From the NCBI GenBank assembly GCA_036556425.1, contig DATBJJ010000122.1:23336-87335 (forward strand): a stretch of DNA of 64,000 nucleotides, read 5' to 3'. This DNA comes from DATBJJ01 sp036556425. GTDB lineage: Bacteria > Acidobacteriota > Vicinamibacteria > Vicinamibacterales > 2-12-FULL-66-21. Both the position numbers and the translations under genes were made by a program. Positions 25,838-33,115 of the stretch are shown here, piece after piece; the stretch's first letter is position 1, and each line of letters starts with the position of its first letter. The notes under the pieces are model-generated. The model was given only the letters and a program-made list of their open reading frames with translations, had not been told where the DNA came from and searched no databases.

Positions 25838-25897
25838 CGCAGATCTCGCGGATCGTATCCGCTCCGCGTAATCCGCGTCTATCCGCGTAATCCGCGA
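25838..25897. repeat. CGCGGAT-type repeat between convergent genes (second copy)
   Basis: The whole 60-bp gap between the PmbA-type gene and the convergent TPR gene is made of units such as ATCCGCGTA, ATCCGCGTCT, ATCCGCGTAA and their inverse TCGCGGAT. It is the same type as at 6927-6998 and is likewise placed between two gene ends, which suggests a role in bidirectional termination or mRNA end protection. Confidence 0.6.
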
Positions 25898-26638
25898 TTA
25901 CGACTTCCGCGCCAGCTCGAGCTCCTTCTTCGCGTCGGCCGCGTACATCGACTGCGGGAACTCGTCGGCCACGCGCGAGAACGCGCGGACCGCGTCCTCC
26001 TTGCGCCCGGCGCGCGCGTACGCGCGGCCAAGCTGCATCAGCACGCCGTCGAGCGGCATCTGCGAGTTCGTGTCGCGCGAGAGCTCGGTGTAGATGTTGA
26101 TCGCGCTGTCGAACTTGTTCTGCGCGAGCTGCGCGTCGGCGAGGCCGAGGCGCGCCGTGCGGCCGTAGATCGTGCTGCCGCCCTTCGACACGACCTCCTG
26201 ATACTTCTGCTCCGCCTCCGGGTAGCGGCCGAGCGTCGCGAGGATGCTCGCGGCGTGATAGCGCGCGGCGATGCCGGGGTCGGTGTTCGGATAGCGATCG
26301 GCCGCTTCGATGAATTTCGGCAGCGCGGCCTCGATCTTCGCCTTCTCGGACATGTAGGTCCCGGGCTGCTGCACGGGCGCGGGACTTCCCGGCGCGGGCG
26401 CGGCCGGCGGGACGACCGGCGCTTGATACACCGCGAGCGCCGTCGCGAGGAGCTCCGTCGCGCGCCCCGCGCGCACCTGACGCCATCCCGCGTACCCGCC
26501 CACGGACGCGAGCAGCGCGACGACCACGACGAGGCCCCACATGAGATCGCGCCGGCGCGCTTCGAGCGCCGCGCGCGTCTGCCTCACCGTCCTCGCGAAT
26601 TCGTTCTCTTTGAGCTTGTGTCGTTCCTGGCTTTTCAT
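25898..26638 (-). CDS. Membrane-anchored TPR protein (YfgM-like)
   Basis: A 246-aa protein: a charged cytoplasmic N-terminus 'MKSQERHKLKENEFA', one TM helix 'LMWGLVVVVALLASVGGYAG', a proline/alanine-rich linker, then TPR units ('AARYHAASILATLGRYPEA', 'ARLGLADAQLAQNKFDSA', 'LGRAYARAGRKEDAVRAF'). This matches the YfgM/ancillary SecYEG translocon type of TPR protein and similar anchored scaffolds; a precise role cannot be assigned. The ATG at 26638 was chosen because codons upstream give no family-like sequence. Its stop codon borders a CGCGGAT-type repeat; tRNA-Arg lies upstream on the same strand. Confidence 0.78.
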   Translation of the reverse strand: MKSQERHKLKENEFARTVRQTRAALEARRRDLMWGLVVVVALLASVGGYAGWRQVRAGRATELLATALAVYQAPVVPPAAPAPGSPAPVQQPGTYMSEKAKIEAALPKFIEAADRYPNTDPGIAARYHAASILATLGRYPEAEQKYQEVVSKGGSTIYGRTARLGLADAQLAQNKFDSAINIYTELSRDTNSQMPLDGVLMQLGRAYARAGRKEDAVRAFSRVADEFPQSMYAADAKKELELARKS

Positions 26639-26774
26639 TTTCTTGTGCTCGCGGGGCCCCACCCCCGCTCGCGCAGCCTCGCGCCTTCGCGCCCGGCTGC
26701 AGCCGCAGGCGCTGCTGATTCAGCGCCAGCCCTCCATCACCGTCATCCCAGCCCGGCCGCTTCTGCTAGGGTAA

Positions 26775-26848
26775 TGCGCCCGGCAGGTCTCGAACCTGCG
26801 ACCCCCGGTTTAGGAAACCGATGCTCTATCCTGCTGAGCTACGGGCGC
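26775..26848 (-). tRNA. tRNA-Arg, anticodon CCT
   Basis: The minus strand folds into a complete 74-nt cloverleaf. The acceptor stem is GCGCCCG/CGGGCGC, the D arm GCTCAGCAGGATAGAGC, the anticodon loop TTCCTAA (anticodon CCT), and the T arm GCAGGTTCGAGACCTGC, with discriminator A. The 3' CCA is not encoded. It reads the rare arginine codon AGG. Confidence 0.97.
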
Positions 26849-26873
26849 GCTTCGGACTCGGACGCCGATCGAC

Positions 26874-27389
26874 TCAATACTGCAGCAGCGCGAAGAGCTG
26901 CTCGCCCTTCAATCGCGCGCGGCCGTTCAGCTCGATGAGCTCGATGAGAAACGCGACGCCTTCGACGTGTCCGCCGAGCTTCTTCACCAGATCGACGGTC
27001 GCGCGCGCCGTGCCGCCGGTCGCCAGCAGATCGTCCACGATCAGCACGCGCTGGCCGGGCTCGATCGCATCCTGGTGAATCTCGAGACTGTCGCTGCCGT
27101 ACTCGAGATCGTAGCTGATTTTGACGGTCGTCGACGGCAGCTTCCCCACCTTCCGCACGGGAACGAAGCCCGCTCCCAGCCGATCCGCCACCGCCGCGCC
27201 GAGGATGAACCCGCGGCTCTCGATCCCGACGACGAGGCTGATGCCGCGATCTCTGTACGGGTTCGACAAGCTGTCGATCACAATCCGAAAGCCTTCCGGA
27301 TCGCGCAGCAGCGTCGTCACGTCGTAGAACAGGATGCCGGCCTTCGGAAAATCAGGTACGTGTCGGATCTTCGCTTTGAGCGCGTCCAT
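26874..27389 (-). CDS. apt: Adenine phosphoribosyltransferase
   Basis: A 171-aa type I phosphoribosyltransferase converting adenine plus PRPP to AMP (purine salvage). The PRPP-binding motif is 'VLIVDDLLATGGTARAT', and APT-typical segments are 'IRHVPDFPKAGILFYDVT' and 'GIESRGFILGAAVADRLG'. Length and start (ATG 27389) match the family. It is followed downstream by tRNA-Arg and preceded by the acylphosphatase gene on the same strand. A uricase-fold gene lies close by on the other strand, the only other purine-linked gene visible. Confidence 0.96.
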   Translation of the reverse strand: MDALKAKIRHVPDFPKAGILFYDVTTLLRDPEGFRIVIDSLSNPYRDRGISLVVGIESRGFILGAAVADRLGAGFVPVRKVGKLPSTTVKISYDLEYGSDSLEIHQDAIEPGQRVLIVDDLLATGGTARATVDLVKKLGGHVEGVAFLIELIELNGRARLKGEQLFALLQY

Positions 27390-27433
27390 GTGATCGTCGG
27401 TTCTCCGTTCGCCCCGCGCGCGGGGCCTCTCTG

Positions 27434-27706
27434 TTATCGAATCGCAAAGCCCGTCGCGCGTCCCGACGGCGCCGTCACTTCGACCGCCACGTCGTCGACC
27501 CGCGCGCCCGATGGCCCGCGGCGCACGGCCGCTTCGATGCGTTCGACGGCCTCTACCTCACCCTCGACGAGCGCTTCGACGCGTCCATCCGACAGATTCC
27601 GTACCCACCCGTGTACGCCTTCAGCCGCCGCGCGCGCCTCGACGAAAAACCGGAACCCTACACCCTGGACCCGGCCGCTGACCAGCAAACGCCGCGCTAC
27701 GAGCAT
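27434..27706 (-). CDS. acyP: Acylphosphatase
   Basis: A 90-aa protein of the usual acylphosphatase length, hydrolysing carboxyl-phosphate bonds. The phosphate loop and catalytic Arg are in 'VSGRVQGVGFRFFVEARA', and the catalytic Asn in 'GWVRNLSDGRVEALVEG'. I place the start at ATG 27706. A perfect TATAAT box on the minus strand at 27716-27721 would put the transcript start within a few bases of this codon, making the mRNA leaderless or nearly so. The alternative ATG 27727 would lie upstream of that box. Its 5' end faces the divergent uricase-like gene. Confidence 0.93.
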   Translation of the reverse strand: MLVARRLLVSGRVQGVGFRFFVEARAAAEGVHGWVRNLSDGRVEALVEGEVEAVERIEAAVRRGPSGARVDDVAVEVTAPSGRATGFAIR

Positions 27707-27715
27707 GAACAGGAC

Positions 27716-27721
27716 ATTATA
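27716..27721 (-). promoter_or_regulatory. TATAAT -10 box for acyP
   Basis: A perfect consensus -10 hexamer on the minus strand, 10 bp upstream of the acyP ATG at 27706. The -35 region is weak. The plus strand reads TTATAG over the same bases, so the divergent uricase-like gene could share this short promoter region. Confidence 0.5.
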
Positions 27722-27741
27722 GGCCATGCTAGAGTCCCCAG

Positions 27742-28599
27742 ATGCTTCGGATAGGCGCCAGCAGCCAGGGTGAATCCCGGCTGCGCATGTTGCGAGTCGT
27801 GCGACGCGGGGATCGGCACGATGCGCGCGATCTCACCGTCTCGTGCAAGTTCGAAGGAGATTTCGCAGAGGCGTTCGTGGGCGGGCGCTCGCCGGGACTC
27901 GTGCCGGGCGAGGCGCTGAAGAGCCTCGTGCATACGACCGCGCGCGACCACGCCGGCGCCGAGATCGAAAAGTTCGGCCTCGCGCTCTGCGATCGATTGC
28001 TGACGGAACACGCGCGCGTCGCGCGCGCGCGCGTGGAAATCGCCGAGCAGCCGTGGAGCCGCCTCGAGGTCGGCGGCAAAGCGCAGGGCCAGGCGTTTCT
28101 CGCCGGCGCGCCGGAACGCCGTACGGCCGCGATCACGAGCAACGGCAAACAAGTCGCCGTCGTGTCGGGACTCGAGCAGCTCACGATCATGCGCACGTCC
28201 GGCCTTGCGCCCGCGCGGCGAAAGCCGAGCGACGAGGCGGACGCCAGCGGCGTGGACGACGGGTTGCAGCGATTGCTGGTCGCGACGCTGTCCGCGCGCT
28301 GGACCTATACGAGCCCGGACGTGACGTTCGATCCGTATCGGCTGGGTGTTCGAAGCGCGATCGTCGAAACCTTCGGCTGCCACGCGAGCCGATCGGTGCA
28401 GCACACGCTCTACGCGATCGCGGACGTCGTGCTGTCGTCCTACGAGGAGATCAGCGATGTGTCGCTGACGCTGCAGGAGCTTCCCTATCGTCCGGCCGAC
28501 ATGTTTCACGCCGGCGTCGAGAATCCGGACGAGCTCTTCGTGGCGGTCGAAGAGCCCGTCGGGATCGTCGAGGTCACCGTCGAGCGGGATCAGCGCTGA
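27742..28599 (+). CDS. Uricase-fold (T-fold) protein with substituted active site
   Basis: A 285-aa protein co-linear with urate oxidase: 'RGDRHDARDLTVSCKFEGD' (N-terminal strand), 'EIEKFGLALCDRLL', 'SARWTYTSPDVTFDPYR', 'GVRSAIVETFG', 'SRSVQHTLYAIADVVL' and 'ENPDELFVAVEEPVGIVE'. The urate-anchoring Arg and Gln (Gln220 in SVQ) are kept. The residues that catalyse oxidation appear replaced: the Lys of 'YGK' is Glu11 ('QGES'), the Thr of 'KNTVY' is Leu62 ('LKSLV'), and the Asn/His of 'NKHHF' are Glu246/Pro248. I therefore call the fold, not the activity. The usual 'FLRDEYTTL' segment is also missing. It overlaps the convergent propeller gene by 26 bp. Confidence 0.8.
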   Translation: MLRIGASSQGESRLRMLRVVRRGDRHDARDLTVSCKFEGDFAEAFVGGRSPGLVPGEALKSLVHTTARDHAGAEIEKFGLALCDRLLTEHARVARARVEIAEQPWSRLEVGGKAQGQAFLAGAPERRTAAITSNGKQVAVVSGLEQLTIMRTSGLAPARRKPSDEADASGVDDGLQRLLVATLSARWTYTSPDVTFDPYRLGVRSAIVETFGCHASRSVQHTLYAIADVVLSSYEEISDVSLTLQELPYRPADMFHAGVENPDELFVAVEEPVGIVEVTVERDQR

Positions 28600-31500
28600 T
28601 TGGTTCCAGCTTCTGCGCCGCGAGCAGCGCGTTCGTCGCCGCGAGCTCGGACTTCACAAGCGCCTCGAGGCGCGCCAGCTCCTTGTCGAGGCGCGCCGAG
28701 AGGTCCTTGAACATCGCCTGCGCCTGATCGGTCGGCTTGACGTCGCCGGTCTCGACGACGCCCTGCAACGCCGCCAGCTTGTTGTTCAACCGAATCGGAT
28801 AGTTCAACGGATCCTGGTTGCTTCGATTCCGATACTGATAGATCTCGCCTTCGATGCTCGTCAGCTTGTCGACGAGGCTCTGCGCGGAAGATTTCAGCGC
28901 GGCGTCGCTCGTCTTCGACAGACGCTCCGCGATTTGATCCTTCAGGCTGCGGATTCTGATGACCGCCTCGTTCGCGACGGTGAGCTTGTCGCTGATCTGC
29001 TTCGCGAGCGTGAACTGCGCGATCAAATCGGCGTCGGTCACCGAAGGCACCGCGGCATTCCGCACGATGGCGAAGTCCTGGGTCTTCGTGACGTTGTTGG
29101 CGGAGAGCCGCACGCGATACTTTCCAGGCGGCGCGATCGGTCCGCGCGTGCTGCCGGCCCACATGATCATCCCCGGGAAGTCGCGCGCGCTTGGATACCG
29201 CATGTCCCACGTGAAGCGGTTCATGCCGGCCGCCACGCCGACGCGCGCAGGCGGGCCGCCGCGTCCGCCGCCGCCCTCCTCGTCGTCTGGTTGTGCGGCA
29301 CCAGCGCCGCGTCCGCTCGGCGGATTCTTGTCGCTGCTGAACGTGACGATCGACTTACCGCCGGCGTCGAGGATCTCGATGGTGGCTTTGTCCGCCGCTT
29401 GCTTCAAGTAGTAGTCGATCGCAACGCCGGGTGAAATCGATCGCGTCGCATCCGACGGATCGAACAGGACGACGGGATCGTTCGTGGTTTCGCGCGTGAC
29501 CTGCCGCAGCACACCGATGTTCGACATCACGTAGAACCCGCGGCCGTGCGTGCCAATCACGAGGTCGTCGTTCTTGATTTGGATTCCGTGCACCGGCGTC
29601 ACCGGCAAGTTGTTCCGCAGCGTCTGCCACACCGCGCCGTCGTCGAAGGAGACGTAGATCCCGGTCTCCGTGCCGAGGAACAGCAAGCCTTTCCGCTTCT
29701 TGTCCTCGCGAATCGCGCGCGGGAAATCGTCGGACGGAATGCCGTTGACGATCTTCGTCCAGCTCTTTCCGTAGTCGTTCGTCTTGTAGACGTAAGGCGC
29801 GCGATCGGATCGCTGATAGCGATTGCCGGCAAGATAGGCGGTGGCCGCGTCGTGGGGAGACGCCTCGATCAGGCTGATGCGGGTGAACGGTGGCAGATCC
29901 GGCGGCGTGACGGGCGTCCATGTCTTGCCGCCGTCGCGCGTGACGTGCGCGAGGCCGTCATCCGATCCCGCCCAGATGACGCTGCCGTTCACGGGCGACG
30001 GCGCCAGCGTGAAGACCGTGGCATACGTTTCAACGCCGGTTTGGTCGAGCGTGATCGGGCCGCCCGACGGCCCGAGCGTCGACGGATCGTGCTTGGTCAA
30101 ATCGGGGCTGATGCGCTGCCAGCTCTGTCCCTCGTTGGTCGACTTCCAGACGTGCTGCGATGTTGCGTAGAGCGTGTTCGGATCGGTCGGGGCGATCACG
30201 ATCGGAAACGTCCATTGAAAGCGCTCGACGATGTCGGAGGCGGAGAAGCCCATGGGGTTGTCGGGCCAGATCGTGATCGCGCGGCGCTCGCCGGTGCGGC
30301 GGTTGATGCGCGTCAAGAGGCCGCCGTAGCTGCCTGCGTAGAAGACGTCGACGTCTTCCGGATCGGGCGCGACGTAGCCGCTCTCGCCGCCGCCGACGGC
30401 GTAGAGCTCGCCCCCAGTGCTCGGCACGCACGCCGTGGAGTTGTCCTGCTGCGCGCCGCAGACGTGATACGGCACGTGCGCCGTCGTGAAGACGTTGTAG
30501 AACTGCGCGGTTGGAAAATCCTGATCCGTCCACGACTCGCCGCCGTTCGTGGAGACGTTGCCGCCGCCGTCGTTGCTGTTGATCATCCGCTTCGGATCGT
30601 TCGGCGCGATCCAGAGGTCGTGGTTGTCGCCGTGCGGGACGCGAATCGCGGCGATCGTCTTGCCGCCATCCGTCGAGCGATAGAGGCCGGTGTTCAGGAT
30701 GTAGACCGTGTCCTTCGTCTGCGGATCCGCGTAGATGCGCGTGTAGTAGAAGGCGCGCTGGCGCAGGCGCCGATCGTCGTTGATGCGCCGCCACGTGGCG
30801 CCGCCGTCGTCGGACACGAACACGCCGCCTTCGGCGGCTTCGACGATCGCGTAGACGCGCGAGGAGTCCGCGCCGGAGACCGACACGCCGAGCTTTCCCC
30901 AGACGCCGGCGGGCAGTCCCGGGTTGCGCGTCAGCTCCGTCCACGTCTTTCCGCCGTCGGTCGTCTTGAAGAGGCCGCTGCCCGGGCCGCCGCTCGAGAG
31001 CGAGTGCGGCGTCCGAAAGACTTCCCAGAATCCCGCGTAGAGAACGTCCGGGTTCTTCGGGTCCATCGCGAGATCCGCGGCGCCCGTCTTGTCGTTGCGG
31101 AAGTGAACGTTTGCCCACGTCTTGCCGCCGTCGGTCGACTTGAAGATGCCGCGCTCCGGGTTTGGACCGTACGGATTGCCAAGCGCGGCGGCGTACACGA
31201 CATCTGGATTCGAGGGATGTATGCGGAGGCGGCTGATCACCATCGTCCGCTCGAGGCCCGCGTGCGTCCACGTCTTTCCCGCGTCGGATGATTTGTAGAT
31301 GCCGTCGCCTTGGATGATGTTGCCGCGCAGCTGCACTTCCCCCATGCCTGCGTAGACGACATCGGGCTGCGACTCGGAGACGGCGACCGCGCCGACCGAG
31401 GACGTCTTGAAGAATCCATCCGAGACCGCACGCCACGTCACGCCGCCGTCCGTCGTCTTCCACAATCCGCCGCCGGTGGCGCCGAAGTAGTACTCGTCGC

Positions 31501-31720
31501 GCCGGCTCGCACTGCCGGCGACGGCGATCGCGCGTCCGCCGCGGGCGGGACCGACGGATCGCCAGCGAAGCCCCGCGTAAAGCGCGGGGTCGATGCCGGG
31601 CGCGGTGGATTGGGCGCGCGCGTATGTGTCTGTCGACCATCCGGCGGGAAGCAACACTGCCGCGACGATCGCGGCAACGCTCAACACAGAGATTCGGACG
31701 CGTTGATAGCTCTTGCGCAT
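28574..31720 (-). CDS. Exported Asp-box (BNR/VPS10-like) beta-propeller protein
   Basis: A 1048-aa protein with an N-terminal signal ('VLSVAAIVAAVLLPAGW', cleavage near 'ARAQS'). It contains about eleven Asp-box motifs S-x-D-x-G-x-T-W, such as 'KTTDGGVTWRAV', 'KSSDAGKTWTHAG', 'KSTDGGKTWANV', 'VSDDGGATWRRI' and 'VTRDGGKTWTPVT'. These fold into one or two large propellers like those of sortilin/VPS10 and xyloglucanase-type hydrolases. After ~residue 780 follow a Gly-rich linker, a strand-rich domain ('YRVRLSANNVTKTQDFAIV') and a helical tail. No catalytic acid typical of GH74 can be assigned, so function is open. The ATG at 31720 has AGAGGA upstream. Confidence 0.85.
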   Translation of the reverse strand: MRKSYQRVRISVLSVAAIVAAVLLPAGWSTDTYARAQSTAPGIDPALYAGLRWRSVGPARGGRAIAVAGSASRRDEYYFGATGGGLWKTTDGGVTWRAVSDGFFKTSSVGAVAVSESQPDVVYAGMGEVQLRGNIIQGDGIYKSSDAGKTWTHAGLERTMVISRLRIHPSNPDVVYAAALGNPYGPNPERGIFKSTDGGKTWANVHFRNDKTGAADLAMDPKNPDVLYAGFWEVFRTPHSLSSGGPGSGLFKTTDGGKTWTELTRNPGLPAGVWGKLGVSVSGADSSRVYAIVEAAEGGVFVSDDGGATWRRINDDRRLRQRAFYYTRIYADPQTKDTVYILNTGLYRSTDGGKTIAAIRVPHGDNHDLWIAPNDPKRMINSNDGGGNVSTNGGESWTDQDFPTAQFYNVFTTAHVPYHVCGAQQDNSTACVPSTGGELYAVGGGESGYVAPDPEDVDVFYAGSYGGLLTRINRRTGERRAITIWPDNPMGFSASDIVERFQWTFPIVIAPTDPNTLYATSQHVWKSTNEGQSWQRISPDLTKHDPSTLGPSGGPITLDQTGVETYATVFTLAPSPVNGSVIWAGSDDGLAHVTRDGGKTWTPVTPPDLPPFTRISLIEASPHDAATAYLAGNRYQRSDRAPYVYKTNDYGKSWTKIVNGIPSDDFPRAIREDKKRKGLLFLGTETGIYVSFDDGAVWQTLRNNLPVTPVHGIQIKNDDLVIGTHGRGFYVMSNIGVLRQVTRETTNDPVVLFDPSDATRSISPGVAIDYYLKQAADKATIEILDAGGKSIVTFSSDKNPPSGRGAGAAQPDDEEGGGGRGGPPARVGVAAGMNRFTWDMRYPSARDFPGMIMWAGSTRGPIAPPGKYRVRLSANNVTKTQDFAIVRNAAVPSVTDADLIAQFTLAKQISDKLTVANEAVIRIRSLKDQIAERLSKTSDAALKSSAQSLVDKLTSIEGEIYQYRNRSNQDPLNYPIRLNNKLAALQGVVETGDVKPTDQAQAMFKDLSARLDKELARLEALVKSELAATNALLAAQKLEPISADPARR

Positions 31721-31838
31721 CGAGGTCCTCTCTTGCAACCGGGCGATCGTAGCCGGATGAGGCGGCCAAGTCATCCTCCGACCAACGGTCCAGCCTCGAT
31801 CGGCATAACTCGTGCTCTTTTCAGAGCGGAGGGTAACG

Positions 31839-31988
31839 ATGCTGTTCACAATCGCGGTGATCCTGCTCGTGCTGTGGCTGCTTGGGATAGTCAGCGGCTA
31901 CACATTGGGCAACTTCATCTATGTGCTGCTCGTGATCGCGCTGGTGCTCTTCGTCGTGGGGCTCGTCAGCGGCAGACGGGTCGTCTAA
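31839..31988 (+). CDS. Small membrane protein, lmo0937/DUF5670-like
   Basis: A 49-aa two-helix membrane protein that is easily missed because of its size. The first helix is 'MLFTIAVILLVLWLLGIVS', the turn 'GYTLGNFIY', the second helix 'VLLVIALVLFVVGLVSG', ending RRVV. This is the pattern of the lmo0937 family (DUF5670), often stress-linked but without known biochemical function. The start ATG is preceded by CGGAGGG at good distance, which supports real translation. It is divergent from the Asp-box propeller gene and is followed by the structured gene-free region. Confidence 0.8.
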   Translation: MLFTIAVILLVLWLLGIVSGYTLGNFIYVLLVIALVLFVVGLVSGRRVV

Positions 31989-32377
31989 ACGGGCGCGTCG
32001 TTTTCCTGCCGGCTCCGCCTTGCGGTTTTCGCGCGGCGGAGCCAGCAGCGTTACGTTCCCGATCGGCCAATCCGTTGACCGGCGGCCAATCAATTGGCCG
32101 TCATTTCGCCCCAACGGAGGCTGGGATTTGCGGATTTCCTAGGAATTCAGAGGATTTCGGATCCTGCGCGGCAGGGTACGGCTGTTGCTCAGACGCCCTC
32201 CGTCTGAGCCCAGACAGCCGGCAGCAGGGTCGACGTGCAAGTTCTGGTCTCCTCCGGTCCGGGACGGCCCTCCTCAGCTCGCAGCGCTCGGGGCTGGCAC
32301 CGCTTCGACCCTGCTGTCAGCTGACTGAGGCTCAGGCGCTCTCACCTGCCCGTACGTCACGCCTTGGAACTTTCCTA
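31989..32377. other. Gene-free 389-bp region rich in inverted repeats
   Basis: No open frame here resembles a protein. Visible structures are: a 9-bp hairpin GGCTCCGCC/GGCGGAGCC at 32011-32043 shortly after the small membrane-protein gene, possibly its terminator though without a T-run; a GGCCAAT-CA-ATTGGCC palindrome near 32082-32100; the palindrome TTCCTAGGAA near 32137-32148; and the large stem described separately at 32187-32335. The region lies between convergent genes. Confidence 0.7.
32187..32335. ncRNA. Candidate structured RNA or palindromic element with ~30-bp stem
   Basis: CTGAGCC (32204-32210) pairs with GGCTCAG (32329-32335). CAGACAGCCG (32211-32220) pairs with CAGCTGACTG (32318-32327) apart from two mismatches. 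CAGCAGGGTCGA (32222-32233) pairs perfectly with TCGACCCTGCTG (32305-32316). GTGC/GCAC (32235-32238/32297-32300) extends the stem inward, leaving a GC-rich apical region. In competition, GCTCAGACG (32187-32195) forms a perfect 9-bp hairpin with CGTCTGAGC (32201-32209) that uses the same bases as the outer stem. It could be a regulatory RNA or a small mobile palindrome; the strand is unknown. Confidence 0.5.
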
Positions 32378-32998
32378 TCAGTGGATTTCGTACTGCGAGT
32401 GCGCCACGACATGAATGGGTTCCGCCGGCGTCGTGCTGCGATCCGCATCCCTTCCCGCAGGCTGCTCGGAGAAGCCGTTCAGTAGATCGTCGAACGCGGC
32501 GCGATCGTACCGCGAGCGCGTGGCCCATGCGAGCACCTGATGGAACGCGCGCCGACCCGCCACGGTCGTGTGAAGGTATTTGATCCGCGTCTGCTGGAAG
32601 AAGCCTTCGATCTCGTACTGCACCGATTCGCAGCCGCCGATGATTCGCCGCTCCGGACCGCTGCACGAGATCAGACGGATGTTGTTCGTGAGCTCCGCGC
32701 GAGTGTTCACCGAATGCTCGTACACGGTCATCTCGGGAACGAAGTCTTCGATCGCGTCGCTGATGACGATCACGTGGCGTCCGTACAACGCGTGGATCGC
32801 TTCGATGCCCGCCGTCTCGTTCAGATCGCGCGCTTGACGCCATCCCTCCGGCAGCTCGAGCCGCGACAACCCGAGCACTTGATCGACGAGCACACGGCTC
32901 GACGAAGGACGCGCGGTCGCGAAGAACCGCAGACGCTCCTTGTAGCGGACGACCAACGCGCCCGCTGAAATCGTGATCAAAAAGACGATTGTGTCCAT
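32378..32998 (-). CDS. Hypothetical protein with an N-terminal membrane anchor
   Basis: A 206-aa protein I do not recognise. It starts with one TM helix or signal anchor ('MDTIVFLITISAGALVV') and then a soluble domain with 'VLGLSRLELPEGWRQARDL' and 'GRHVIVISDAIEDFVPEM', weakly reminiscent of PsbP/DcrB-type extracytoplasmic domains. The final ~25 residues are polar and look disordered. ATG 32998 is preferred to GTG 33007, three codons upstream; both give the same protein core. It is divergent from the Omp85-type gene and ends at the structured region. Confidence 0.5.
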   Translation of the reverse strand: MDTIVFLITISAGALVVRYKERLRFFATARPSSSRVLVDQVLGLSRLELPEGWRQARDLNETAGIEAIHALYGRHVIVISDAIEDFVPEMTVYEHSVNTRAELTNNIRLISCSGPERRIIGGCESVQYEIEGFFQQTRIKYLHTTVAGRRAFHQVLAWATRSRYDRAAFDDLLNGFSEQPAGRDADRSTTPAEPIHVVAHSQYEIH

Positions 32999-33081
32999 CG
33001 TCGGCACGCCATTGCACGGCCGTTATTCGGTGACCAGCCGGAGATGCCAGCTCCGTGCCCGTTGTGAAATCCCCCTTCTAC

Positions 33082-33108
33082 GTGGGATACTCCCCACTCC
33101 TTTGGAGT
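33082..33108 (+). promoter_or_regulatory. Tandem hairpins covering the ribosome binding site of the Omp85-type gene
   Basis: GTGGG/CCCAC (33082-33086/33093-33097) and ACTCC-TTT-GGAGT (33096-33108) are overlapping small hairpins just upstream of the GTG start at 33116. The second contains the Shine-Dalgarno GGAG (33104-33107) in its stem, so the site would be occluded when folded. Confidence 0.4.
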
Positions 33109-33115
33109 AAACAGC

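Noticed and set aside
32204..32335. SRP RNA, tmRNA or 6S RNA
   Set aside because: None of the conserved motifs is present (no GGAAGG-type SRP loop, no tmRNA tag reading frame or tRNA-like ends); only the length and stem are reminiscent.
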